From NCBI RefSeq assembly GCF_032854445.1, contig NC_088300.1:74021005-74085004 (forward strand): a stretch of 64,000 bases of DNA. Direction: 5' to 3'. The notes beneath the pieces were generated by a model. The model was not told the origin of the DNA. It did not search any database and worked only from the letters and a program-made list of their open reading frames with translations. The translations under genes and the position numbers were made by a program. Positions 12,385 through 26,000 of this stretch are shown here, in pieces. Numbering within the stretch: position 1 is the stretch's first letter; the number at the start of each line of letters is the position of its first letter. This DNA is from Liolophura sinensis. Its lineage: Eukaryota; Mollusca; Polyplacophora; Chitonida; Chitonidae.

Positions 12385-14089
12385 TATAAAAGTTGCATGG
12401 CTTCAGTAGGACAGTCTTCCAAGCTCTATGCAGTACTTTTTTCAAGAACACTGCTGAAGAATATCTTTTGCCTGAAAACAATCTTATATGCAACCAGTAA
12501 TATTCAGTATAACTGCAATCAGTTGGTGGATGATTTTGTATGTAAGTACAAGCATATCTTGGTTAATGTCCTATTTTTAGCAAGTCTTAATGCCAAGTTT
12601 TCAATTTACCAGATGTTGGCTAAAGTCTGCCGTCTCCTGTTTTAATACAGCTGTGTTTACATGTGACTTCATGAATTTACCTGGTAAATACCTCTATGCA
12701 ATGCCATTTCGTATGATTTCTTGAAGTCCCCAAATCGTCAGGTGTAAATGCAGGGTCCAAGGCATAACGTGGGAAAGGCCATTTGATTTACCTAGAGAAT
12801 TAACCATTTTCGGCGCTTACGTTTTTATTTTTTACAAAAATGGCTGGCAATTTACACTCTGCTCGTGGATGTTGCAAATATGGACAGTACTGTTTGGGCG
12901 AGAAAACCGAACACTACAGAGTTCGGACTATAAACCATAGCCAACCAGTCAGAGCTGGGTTCAATTTTCAATGAAAATTTTTGTGGTGAGGAAAACCTGG
13001 CCAGCTTTGGCACACTTTGTGTGGCTGTTGAATAAGTGCACATGAAGAACAAAACTCACCGGCTATATTCATATTTTTATTTTATTAGCTATACATCAAG
13101 TATATTAGCTCATCAGCTGTCCCTTTAAGACTGAATTGAAAAGGTTTCCATTTGAAAGCTGACAGGATTAAAAAAAAAAAAAAAGACATGGAACTGTATA
13201 ATCACAAATTATATGCTCTAAATAAAAACTGATTGATACCACATGGCATGACACCATGTGGCTGAAACCTGGTGAAATTCTCTGAACAAGGGTATAGCTG
13301 GTAATGTAAATATTTACAACACATAAAAACAAAACATACATTCTGATTCAGATCTAAAAACATATGCCATTTTATGAGTGACATAAAAAGCTTCAACGGT
13401 ACACAAAAACAGACAAATTCCATACTGAATACATTTGGAATGATTTTCCACAGATAAAATGTTGACAATAAAAGACTGACCAGGGTGAACTGGTCTTCAT
13501 ATGGTGCACAGTACTTAAGATCACATCAGACAGAACTTTTAGGTAGTATATTTTGGTAATAACATTACAGAAAGTTGACATAATTTGTTGGCTATTCAGT
13601 AACACACTGTTCGCTTTGCACAAATTTAGACAGCTATTCCACCACTTGCAATTATTTACTCCATGCATGTTTCTGTATTGTTCAACATCGCTAACAAACT
13701 GATTTTAATGAAGCCCTTATTTGGGTAAAACAAGCCAATGCTACTTCATGCATAAATTACATCTAAATGGGCTTCTTATTACATACAAGATATGACCTGG
13801 CAACTGGTTGACAAAAAATGTCAAAATAACCTGTTCTGAAGGGCATCACACAGCCAGTTTTGTCTAGTTTCAAGTAACCATGGTATGTCCCAGTCAGATT
13901 GATTATGAACATCGTATAAACTGCCAATAACCTCTAATTTATTTTATTAGTTGATAGGCATGTAAAATACAAGTGATTTACTTCTGATATAGTCCAGACA
14001 TATTATAACCCATAAAACACTGGATGGACTTTGACAGTTGTTAGTAAAGTAGTCTCTAGTATGACAAACTACATGTAGGCATTACATAT

Positions 14090-14140
14090 GATTTATTGGA
14101 CTTGCTTTAAGCTGTACTCAAGAATATTTCATTTTTGGAT
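14090..14140 (-). repeat. Degenerate SINE tail fragment
   Basis: The segment GATTTATTGG...GTACTCAAGAATATTTCA is a decayed reverse-oriented end of the local SINE. Confidence 0.5.
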
Positions 14141-14927
14141 GAAGGAATATGTATGCTAAGTCTACAGGTGTGTGATGGTATATATTGGTATACATAAAGG
14201 CAGAATTAGAAAGAGCAGAGGGTATATACATATGTTCTTGTCACATCTTTTAGCTGTAATGTCAACTTAGAAAATCAGGTTGATTTAAAAAAGCTTGATT
14301 ATTTCTGATCATGTGCATATATACATGGAAGTAATAACACCAAAAAAAAAGTTATCTACACTTGGCTTCCAGTCACCTGACATTTCATGTGCTTAGCCGA
14401 GGTCAGACGGGACGGCATACATCTGATGTACGGTGTTAAAATAGAAAACGGGTAAAAACATGTACAGAAAAGTAACTAAAGTAGCACTCGCTTCTCCAAC
14501 CTACAACAACACACACTTTTGTATGTCTGGGGCATATATACAGAGGGGATAGTGAATAGTCATGATGTACATGGCATCGTCATGTCCAAAAATCCATCTA
14601 GTTTAAGTATTAATCTTTGAATCAATTCAGACCCTTACGCTAATCTGAGCATAAGCTTAAATACAACTGAAGTAAAAGTGTTCTAGGGCTAACATTATTG
14701 CTGCACAGGAAGCCTTTCTAACCTTATTTTCCTCATGAAGAATTGCAAGGACGTAAGGTTTTACGACAAAGACATTGTGTAGTTGTTGTGACGAACATGT
14801 ATGAATGGTATGTGAACATGTGTAAAATGTAACTATTAACAAGAAACAGCAAGAACTGAAGCATGTGTTGATCACATAGAAGAGTGTGAGTAAGTGCGTT
14901 CAGAGTCGTGGCTGCCCAGGTAAAACA

Positions 14928-14968
14928 CTACTCCTGCAATTTTGCCGTGAAGTGTTGTTCAGTCCCAT
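14928..14968 (-). CDS. Candidate alternative last coding exon of PRC1
   Basis: A strong acceptor (TTTTGTTTGCTTTCAG) ends at 14969. If exon 12 uses the weak internal donor at 16854 (GTATCT, phase 1), reading enters here and stops at the TAG at 14930..14928 after about 13 residues ending TAKLQE. A phase-0 donor (GCT|GTGTGT, 16858) would give a different 22-residue tail ending at TGA (14902..14900). Vertebrate PRC1 also has extra exons after its EFA motif. This is an inference from splice sites only. Confidence 0.3.
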
Positions 14969-16840
14969 CTGAAAGCAAACAAAACATTCACATCATCAAC
15001 AAATTTGTTTTCACAACCAACTCATTAGTCAACACAATAAGTAAAAATTTACAATGATATCTGAACTTCTTGTTTTGATTCTTTTTAGCGCCACTACATT
15101 CATACCATGCTTATTGTTACTTTTTTTATCTTTAATTTCAAGCATCAAAGTTTCATTCAAGATGGTCACTTTAATGCATATAATTTATCTGGTAAAAATT
15201 TACATCATACACCTTCATTTTCAGTTAGTACAATATGTTTAGTGTACAACTTGGCCCAAAACCAAGATATTGGAACAACAAAGAAAAGTCTGTTTCCATG
15301 TAACCCTGATGACTCAGTCATTTTACACACTGTCACTTGTATTCATGTGTTGGCTTATACATGCTTTTTATCATGCATTCAATGAAGAGCTTTTTTTGTT
15401 TCTGAATTTGCATTAACTATGCCCAATATGTGAAAATGTCTGAGGAATTAGGGTAACAGTTAGAGTTAGAGAGCCATTTACATATAGTTCACAACACACC
15501 AAAAATTTGCCACGTAAAAATGGGGGTTGAAATCAGAGTAAGTTAGGCTGATGGACAATGGATCTTGGCTGTGGAACATAGGGAATGGTAATCCTCCAAT
15601 GACAAATATGGTTCACAAATGCATGAATTAATAAACACACCTTGTAACTGAAGAAATAGAATACTTTGCCATGAATTCAAAACAGTAAAGATAAGAAATT
15701 AATGAATTAACATTATGTACATTATCATGCATGCATGGGTTTTTCAACTGTATGGTACACTAATCAAAAAGTAGTGCAAGGGGGAGAACTCTTCAAGTCA
15801 TTTAACCTGTAATTTCAAACGAACCAGGTTGAATTAGCCTGATCTTCACAGGACATTAAGTTCTAAAACCATTAACATGCACTCTGAGCAAAACAGGTAG
15901 AAACAAATACAGAGAGACAAAGCAAAAGCAGTACATTCAATGTAGGCACCTTGAATCCAATGTAAGATACACCAATCCAAAAGTTATGCACATGATTAGG
16001 AGCTCAGTTGAGCTTATGGGAGACAATAAAAATCAACAGACAGTTGACAATTTGCCATCCACTTACACTGGATTCAAGGGAATAAACTAAAGTAAGCAAG
16101 CAAAACAGTGGCTACGTAGGAGAACTACAAATCTACTGCAGATCTGGCACAGCCACTTCTAGCAGCAGCACATGGGAGGCTCAGCTGCTGGTTTGGGTGA
16201 AAGTACATAGCCCACTTACAGCTCCAAACAGTCTATTTAGATCAGATCATCGCCATGCTGCTTTTTTTTGAATGAGAGATTGGCCAGCTGTTGATTCAGC
16301 GAGTGCTAACTGAAATGCGGAAAGAACATCATTACACTTTGATTTTGTGATTTCCACACGCATACACGATTTCGTAATTGTTCTAAAATTATCTTTTTCT
16401 ACACTTTCTGCACACTTGATTTCCTATCCATGTAGCCTTAGTTAAGGCCTACTTGATGAACATACACATGCATGAAATTCCATGATTGGTAATTACTATA
16501 TGAAAATGCTTTTTTAAACATACAGCCTTACCACTGACATGCCTGAAATATAAAACAGCACAATGGACACTGAGTACAGGGGTTTCCATTTGATGAAGGT
16601 GTGTTCTCTTAATTCAAGGCTTCTCAGTGCACTTTGTGCCATGAGAGAGATCAGAATGTTACTGGCTACACCAGTGTTAACTGTGTACGATGCATAGGTC
16701 AGGTCAAATGAGAACAGGTAGTAAGAGGTATAATGAGTTGATGAACATGTGTAATTGTGTGTAATTAAGCAGCCAAGATCCACAGTGACCACACCAGGAG
16801 TAAAAACAGGGGGCTGAACGCGGCAGGTTAACAAACAAGA

Positions 16841-17032
16841 CTACTCAAAGATACACACAGCAAATTCTTGATATGATCCTGTGGTGGTAATATCGGTGGG
16901 AGCGTCTGTTGTGTCCGTGCCGCTTACCGTCGTGTGACTGAACAGCACACTTGCCCCTTTGTTCTTCTCGTTTATCTCCCCTAGGGCCCTACGAGCAAGC
17001 CTCTGGGAGCGCCGCTGCAATGCTCTCGGAGT
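16841..17032 (-). CDS. PRC1: PRC1 exon 12 (C-terminal tail to first stop)
   Basis: Starts after CTATGCAG and encodes [19 protein letters not shown], then GSYQEFAV, which resembles the vertebrate STYSEFA motif. Read straight on, it stops at the TAG at 16843..16841. Alternative splicing to an exon at 14968 is possible. Confidence 0.85.
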   Translation of the reverse strand, partial: TPRALQRRSQRLARRALGEINEKNKGASVLFSHTTVSGTDTTDAPTDITTTGSYQEFAVCIFE

Positions 17033-20000
17033 CTGCATAGAACCAAACAGTTGTTTCAAAATTTCAGAATCCTAGTTGATGTTGAATCAATCAATAAAAC
17101 TACCCAACTGTACTCTGTATTCCATTAACTATTCCACGTTTATGTTTTCATGTCAAACAGCTGTCAATCATGGACATCTGCACTTCTGTTGAAGCTGAAA
17201 AGTTATAATTGTCAAGTATTCCGACGCACATGTATGCATATAGAACCAGAGCCATACCGACAGGGGGTAACACCACAGGTGAACAATAACAAGACGACAA
17301 CAAAACCTTCCCACAGACCACAATTTTACATATGGTATAAAGACATGTGTACCCTTAGCAGGTTTGGGGCATAAATCTAACAGGTTATCTCCCTTGGAGA
17401 ACCATGAACTAAGGCTGATCTGTATGTGTAGTCAACACATAACATGAAGGTTCCAGCCCACAGGACAGCATGTCAGGGTCTCACCTTGCCCGAGGGGGAG
17501 GGTCTTGGGGGTCGGCAGGCTGACGATAGGAGCGTGCTGGTGAGGTGTGAACGTGCCTGACGGATGGAGGAACAGGGCGTGCGTTGACCTGTCTCATTCA
17601 GCTGAAAAACGTAATAACGCATCTTTAGTCAACATCTCATCTTACATCTACATTGTTGCCTCTGCAGAGGATTATTCACCATAATTTGTATCACTACATC
17701 AACCTGAAGAGATCAATAATGACTGAGTGTGGCAACATCACCAATGATGCTTCCATTTTTTAAAAATTTGATTTTGAAACAATGGAGTTTCCCTCTTCAT
17801 TCATGTTACACATTCTAACATTGTACATCACTGGAGACTTCAATACATCAGACGTTAACCTTATCAATTGTCAGTGTATTCATTACTGCCCATTATAGGT
17901 GAGTGAACTTTTGTAAGATAAACCTTCATGTTACAGGTCATCTGATTGACCCCTATGTTATCCACTTACAGTGCATGTTGCTTCTTGACGCAAAGCCCAC
18001 CCCGGTCTGACTATATGTTATACCGTGACTGGCTACATGTGGGTTACGTGGGGTAAATATCCACCTGAGTACCCATTTTACAACATTGTCCCTAAATTGA
18101 TAATATTTCATACTGTTTCCCAGGTTAACTGATTACTGGTATCCCTGTACAGGTACATACATGTGTAATGGAGAATCAGCATCAAGCTTTAATATCAGGA
18201 AAAAGCAACATGCTAGCGTTGTCAGCAAATTCAGTACAGCCCTCTTCAGTTTGCAACAGTGCATAGCTTTTACTGTGAAATTATATGGAGTTACAGCAAG
18301 GCATCACATGTGAGTTACAGCAAGGCATCACACGCATGGCAGACACCACCTAATTTCTATGGAAAAGATGCAAATGCAGGATATAGATTCTGAACTCTCA
18401 AGTGAAGCAGGCTTGTGGCAAATATTAGGCTATATTACATAGCTACGACCAGCTACATGTACTTAATACTCACATGTAAGGGTGTCTCTTGTATGGGTGC
18501 CAGCAGCTGTTTGTAATTACCAATGTACCCATTAAAATTACACTGTTAACTGATAATCCTTTGGTTCAAAAGACCAAGTAAAGTTTGAAACACTGGTTTA
18601 GAAGAACATATATGTATTTTTTATCAACAGCCTCAAACTAATGTTTAAGTTAGTGCAGGACATAATGGATGTAATCTGCCACCCATTGACACAAAAGCAG
18701 TTTCAATGTTATTCACAAGGCAGTTTTGTCCTGAACCAAACAGTTGGACCCTATCAAAATACCAGTTGGTGGAGGGCACTGTCCTTGTCCTGCAGCTCTT
18801 ACAAATGAAAATAATAGACTATTTCAACAGGCTTTTGTAAAATAATATTTTCTGGAAAAGTCAAAATAAGGAAAACTTCAATCTTTCACAGACTTCTGTG
18901 CCTAAATTTGACCATGATCTACACAGGACAGGAATATGTAAGATATAATACCAAAATGCAAACAGCATGAGGACAAGGTATATACCACTACTGAAGCCAG
19001 ATGAAATTTGGTAGCACCTACCCGTCTGTGTTTGTTGGGTGTTTTTGTTGGGGTGCCCATAAAGCGGCGTTTGATCGGTGTGGTGGAAGAGTCACCATTT
19101 GCTCTCTGCTTCTGCTGTAACATACAACAATTTTTCACTTACTGACGTCACAAAGAAAATATTTACCGTATAACATTTGGGGAGGATTTTAATACTGATA
19201 CCTGTATACATTTGTGTTAGTTCTGGTGAAAGCCATGATCATAAAGACATGTACATTTAGTGAAGGTTCTCCATGATCAGCATTTCAAAAGCAATATCCA
19301 AGGTTTCCAACTGTTTTCCAGATCTCAGGTCAGGTAAGTGACCACGTGGAAACAAGGATGATAATCCTGTAATCCAGTGGTACATGGACAGGTACACTGA
19401 ATGGGTCATTCAACCATTTATTTTAAAGATAAAATATTCTAGAACTTCTGGAGTCTAGATTATGAACTATCTTGAATTATGCCAAAGGTTTGTGCTAGGT
19501 GCCTTGTGTCAGGCTGCAAATGCAGACAAGTTTTATGTTTACTACAAAACAAGTTACAGGAATGATAATAATAATTTCAGTGGTCAATAAATACTATAAT
19601 TACATGCTTACCCTTTCTTCCTTTTGTTTGACGATTTCTTCTTTGTAACTCTCCCATTGTTTGTCCACATACTCGTCAAACTTCACTCCCCTGACCAGGA
19701 AGTCTTGGTCATTGCTCTGCTCCCACGCTAATATTGCTTCTCTAGCATCCTGCTCGACCTGAATATAAACATATGCTGACACATGAACATTGCATTATCA
19801 CTGACAATAAATCTGACTCACCTTTTAATAAACTCCTGCCAGTTTGGCCGAGGAAAATTAACACAGGAGAGATAGATAAAATGGCAGAAAACTGAATGTG
19901 GCACAAAGACTTTAACACCTGCTTAAATGTTACACAATCTAAGATTCTTCATAATGCATTATTTTTCTTCATTACCTTTATAAAGACTAACATTTGAACA

Positions 20001-23000
20001 TGAATGCAACCTTCTGCTCAATGTTGCATCCAAATTAACTTTTTTTGTGCTGCCCTCAGAAGTACAGAGTGAAAACCTACCTTTGGAAGTTCCTTTAGCA
20101 ATTTCTTTCTTGCTTTCTCTTCCCGTAGCATAGACCCCCCTCTGTCTTTGAACAATCTGTTAGGATCACTAGCTTTTTTCTGCAACATCATAAACATCAG
20201 TATAACAGGTCTGTGTTAAAACACACTCAAAGTTTTGTTTTTGATAAATCATCATTTACAATAGCGATGGTTCAACACATTTACATTGTACATTTAACAC
20301 TTATCGATAAACACAGCTGATATTCTTAATGTAAAATAAGTACATTTCTCTCGGTCACGTAAATGGTTTCTACTGAAAACTGACTGATGATAGAATACAG
20401 CTGGGATTTTGTTCCCTGTGGCATTTATAAATAATCACAGGAAATGAACAGGACAAATATTTATTTATCTGATTGGTGTTTGACGCTGAACTCAAGAATA
20501 TTTCATGTATAAGATGGTGGTCATTGTTATGGTGGGCAGAAACCAGGCAAAGCTCAGGGTGAAACCCAAGGCCATCTGCAGGTTGCTGCAGGCCTTCCCA
20601 TGCATGGTCGGACTGGAAGCCAGCATGAGCTAAACTTGAACTTACAGTGACCGTATTGCTGAGAGGCTCCTGGGTCATTATGCCGAATTGGCGTACTTAC
20701 CTCCTTGGCCCCCTTTACTACGCTGTCAAACAAGACTATGCATAAAAGTGAGCTTTTGGTATGCCAGTTAAATTCAAATCAATAAGAGCTTAGCAATGAA
20801 ATTAGTTTTCAGCACAGGAGATGCCATGTAACTCCAGCTCTCAGAGGTTCAATCCTGCGTGTATTCTTACCTCAAATTCAATCATTTCCTGGAACAATTT
20901 TTCTCGCTTCGCTAACTTTTCAAGAATGTTTTTTTGACATTCATATCTGGCCTTCATTTTGGTCACTTCTTTGTCATGCCTTTCTAACAATTCTTCTGTG
21001 TAATTGTCTGTCAAAATAAAACATGGAAAAAGATAAACAAATTTTGTAAATAATTTCAATGTATACAGATAAATATTGTGCCACAAAAAAACCTTACTTT
21101 GAGATTGATAGAATGTCAGGCAGTGTTTTTAAAGATAGGTTTGAAACCACTTTAGTGTACTTTTCTGAGATATCCTAGAGTTGACTCCACATCACTTAAA
21201 TAAATTTGAGCTTTCAATGTCTTTGTATTATGATCATTTGAAACCACTTGCATCTGTAAAAAACGGAACTGTTGAAAAAATAATTCAAGTTTTAAAAGGC
21301 GTTATGCTTTTTTGTTTAGCCACAAAAGTATCTTAATATTGATACATATGGAAGTCTGTGCTGTGTTTTAATTCTATTTTGGCAGTTTATAAAAAAAACT
21401 TGAGCCCTCTGATTTGTGCTTACCGTCTTTGAATGATGTAAATTCATTTCTCTCTTCTTGGCTCAAGTAACATTTGTCCCACCATACTACCAGTTCTTTC
21501 CGCACTCTGTCTATGAACTTTTGCATATTTTCCAACTTCAAAGCCTCACATCTGGCAATTTCCAGTCTCATCTGCACAAAAATTCAAGCATTAATTGATG
21601 ACAAATTATCATGCAGGCTAAAATCAGACAGATAAATAGAATTTCATGATAAAAACACTGCCCTCTATATGGAAACAGATAACCTTCCCTACAATACTTT
21701 AATGTACAAAGACACTCGATTTATAACATGTTTATCTATACTTTTACATGCATTTACATCTTGAATGGATACATGTGTTCAGCATGTTACTGAAAATATT
21801 TCATGTATAGGCCATACACTCTTTTATAATCCCATTGAAACATCTTCTGTTACAGCTGTGATACACAGGTGAACATCACAAGTGCCGATATACTGATCAT
21901 CAAAATCAACATTCTACAGGCAAGCCTGTAGTTTGAATGAATCTCCAAACACAACCGTTACTTACATTTTTCACCACGGTGTGTTTGTAGCCAGTGTTAG
22001 CCACCAGGAAGGCATCTCTTTCCTCCTGAGGTAGTGCCAGTCTCTCCCATAACGTCTCAACTTGGTTCTTCAAACCTTCCACCCTCGACATAATCTCCCT
22101 CTGTTCAGTTTGAAGCTGTTCAAAAACAAAAACAAAAATTAAAAAATGTCGGCTTCCCAATTTAGGATACCTGAACTAAGTAACACACACCCTGAACTAG
22201 AACCTTGTAATAACAGCTGAAAACCACCCAAACTAAGAATCACACCCTGAACTAGAACTTTGTAATAACAGCTGAAAACCACCCGAACTAAGTAACACAT
22301 ACCTTGAACTAGAACCTTGTAATAACAGCTGAAAACCACCCGAACTAAGTATCACACCCTGAACTAGAACTTTGTAATAACAGCTGAAAACCACCCGAAC
22401 TAAGTAACACATACCCTGAACTAGAACCTTGTAATAACAGCTGAAAACCACCCAAACTAAGCATCACACACCCTGAACTAGAACCTTGTAATAACAGCTG
22501 AAAACCACCCGAACTAAGTAACACATATCCTGAACTAGAACCTTGTAATAACAACTGAAAACCACCTCTAATCAGGAACAGTCTTGAAGTGGCTTCTTAG
22601 TTGCAATTCTTTACTGACTCTCACAAGCATGGGAATTAATGGGCATAAAAGATTCTAAACAAAGGATGAAAATACCTTAGCGTACCTCAAAATTACAATA
22701 ACAATCACCTGTTTTGAAGAAATCAGCTACTTTTTGTTTTTTTCAAATTTTCAACACAGAAGTCTGCTTGGAGGAAAATGTCCATATCTTCTCTCAGAAT
22801 GTTGATACATTTCCTGACATAACCTTTCAAAATGAGCCAGAACATGTGCACATACTGATTTGCAATTTTACTTTTGGCTACAAGTACTGTAAATTTCTTG
22901 TCCAACTCACTAGTATGTGACTTCTTGTACATACTGCACCGTCAGAGAACAAACTTATGTTACCTCAGTCTGGAGTTCCTGGACGGCAATGATGTTTTCT

Positions 23001-26000
23001 GGGGACAGGATGAAGGACTCGTCCCGTTCACAAACAACTTCTCGTTCAAATGATGTGTCAGGGTCTTTTTCCAAGTCTTTCAATATGCTGACAATAGTAC
23101 TTTTCATTGTTGTGAATTCCTTAAATCGCTTGGCCTAGAAATGGACAGGACACATTTGTTTTGTGAAATCTATAAATAAGCTACAAAAGTTTCAGAACAT
23201 CAATTTTTTGGCTCTCCAGGGAATGTCAAGAATGAAAATATCCTGCTTAATTAGATACGACAGCTATTGGGTTATTCTTCTGGCAATGTCCAAGTCATCA
23301 TGCATGCAGTAATGGCGCATGTCTAGAGCCAAATAATGTTATAAAATATTACATCAGGTGCTGAAACTTTCTCCAGTAGGATATCATCCAACCTGCCAAA
23401 CAAACTGCAAAACACCTTTCTAAAATCAATAGTTCTATACTCCCTTAACCAGGCAAAATGTGTAACTCATTAGTAATGGGCCAAATTTTAAGTCATCTTT
23501 AGATCATGGTGCGAAAAGCAGATCTGTTAACTGTCAGAACAGATCTGTCAGAAATTGTATATGGACAAACAATTTTAACTCTGTATTGCCCGCCCTCCCC
23601 CTAGTCTTCTCCCACTTTTGATCAATTTATCCCCTCACCTCCTCTGCTGTGAGAGCGGCAATGTGGTCCTGCAAGGCCTGGATCTGCTCCTGGGTGGGGA
23701 CGACCCCTGTAGGGATGTAGTACGGGGTGGAGCACAGCTTATCACACAGGGTCTGGTCCTCTGAGCGTAACTCCTTCAGCAACTTCATTCTCTCCAGCTT
23801 CTCCTTCTTTACTGAGGTCAGTTTTGTCCTTAGCACTTTCTCTAGCTGTATCATGCTCATCTTCTCAGGCTGTGGACATGTAAGTGTACAAATACAGTAC
23901 AAGGTGCCAGCAGTGCACCTCTGACAGAGCAGGATCAGGAGCACTAAAAGCTGAGGGCATTCTAATTATAAATATGGTTCTCCACACCTGTCAAAGGACA
24001 CAAACTCATAGCAGCTTAGTTCAAATACTTTATCACATCTGTCACAACAATAAAACATTATTTAACAGCACTGGTTGAATGCCAAGCTCACTATGTGTAC
24101 AACTACAATGAACGAAGTTTTGTAAATTTTTCACAATATCAGGGTACATAGTTTATCCAATCCTGCAGATAAGCCAGAAAAGAATACTGCCAAAAGACAT
24201 ACTTAGCTATACTGAAAATCACAAAGAAAATATTATTGCATATTACAAGTCCTCATTATCTTACCTACATCTACCTCATCATGGTATTTGTATGAAGCGA
24301 TAACATTCAACAAAACTGGCTTACCTGGTATAGAGGCAGACCAAGCTCCTTGTAGAGCTTGATGAGCTCCTCTCCAAAGCTCTCTATATTCTCCTGCAGT
24401 TTGGCCTTCATGCACTCCTCCTCCTCTAACATGTTCATCATGAGGTTCTGCAGGTGGTAATACACTGTCGAGCGACGGTCACTCTGCTGCTGCTCATCTA
24501 TACCGATCTCTGTCCACAGCTTCTCCAGTTTGCTGATGTACCGTCTGATACCGTCATACAGCTCTTCTGCGCTACTGTCAACACACAAGGAAAACAAATT
24601 ACAGCCATCATGTCTTAAAGCACAATACTCGTGTGAAGACATACCCCAAATATATCAGCTCTGTAGAGTTCTCAGTTGCCCAAATACAAGTGTATGACCT
24701 ACATTATCTTAACTTGGATTTACATATCCAGTGTTTCCAATTCTTGAGCTACATGTACAAGCAAGATCCAATCATAGAAAAACCAGGAGTATGATTGATA
24801 CACAGAACCACTACACGTAACACAATAATGATCCTGACAACAAGGTATCTGCACTGAAGGGGTTAGGAAGGCATGATATAATGTTAATAACTTTGCATCA
24901 CTGAAGAATACAGATAAAATACATCTAATGGCAATTGTTCTCACAGATTTAGCCAGAATTCAAAACCAAGTTTCTCATTTCCAAATTTCTTCCAGTTTTT
25001 TTTCTATCTCTCCATGTCAATTTTGTTCTACTAGACACCGAGGCATCACCTGGCAAAACCCATAATGGTTGTCTTGTTTGTTATTATACTTTGCTGTGGC
25101 AATATGGCACTAATCTGGAATGACACATTGCTGGGGTTGACCTGATACTGTTCATGCTGTGGCATAGACTATTTGAGATCGCGCACTTCAAGGTGTTTCA
25201 CTCGCTTGGGGCATTAGCTGGCAGACGATGTGGGGACGATTGTGCCTATTATAATATGTTAAACAACAGAACATTCTTCACACCAAACATAAACATCAAC
25301 AAAGTGAAGGTTTTGTGTTATGTCACCGCACAGTTTCATACGAACTATATATTTACCACCATGCCTGCGCAAGTAAAGTTTGTAGGTGCTTGTAAAACAG
25401 CAAGCGACTACATATACGTATCCACTCTTTCGACTACATGTGCACGCATTATACATGTATCTCCTTGAAACCGGTTCTACAACTATATACAGCAGTCTGA
25501 TATAGTTCTGACACTAGGTTTGGCCAAAAATTTGTTCACCTAAGGTTGGCCCCAAACCCAACATCAGAGAGCATTCCATTTAAACATCTGATACAGTCAT
25601 CTGCCCTCGTCAAACGGGTCAAGGCTGTCAGGGCAGCATGTTACTTTGAGCATCACCAACTGATCTCCTGGCCCACACGGTCTAGGCAACAGTGATCAAC
25701 AAAATAAATTAATTGACAAGCAAAAAGATAAGTGTCTGCAAACGCCAAGCTGTAGAGACGTATTTCATGGGTAATTTTTATCTCAGACACTGTAATAAAC
25801 TGGTGCTAAATCAGGTTTTTATACGAATTGCGCCTTCCTTGAACGAACAAAATTTTGCCAAACCAGACCTCAGAGCACTCTCGGATTCAATATACATCTT
25901 AAATTTGAAACAGGCTGACCTTCAGTTACATGACGTGACTGCAGGCTTCTTTCAGTTTGAAAGACTATGTAGGAGACTAGGCCCATCTAGGCTACTCAAT

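Larger units (their letters stand above)
12006..14927. other. Interval between convergent genes, including probable PRC1 3' UTR
   Basis: No convincing coding sequence on either strand. Minus-strand poly(A) signals (TTTATT read on plus) lie at 13076..13086 and 13938..13943, either of which could end PRC1. A poly(A) tract is at about 13169..13183. Confidence 0.4.

Noticed and set aside
22139-22554. CRISPR-like array of repeats in the PRC1 intron
   Set aside because: Units are contiguous with no unique spacers, and the host is a eukaryotic intron; it is a minisatellite.
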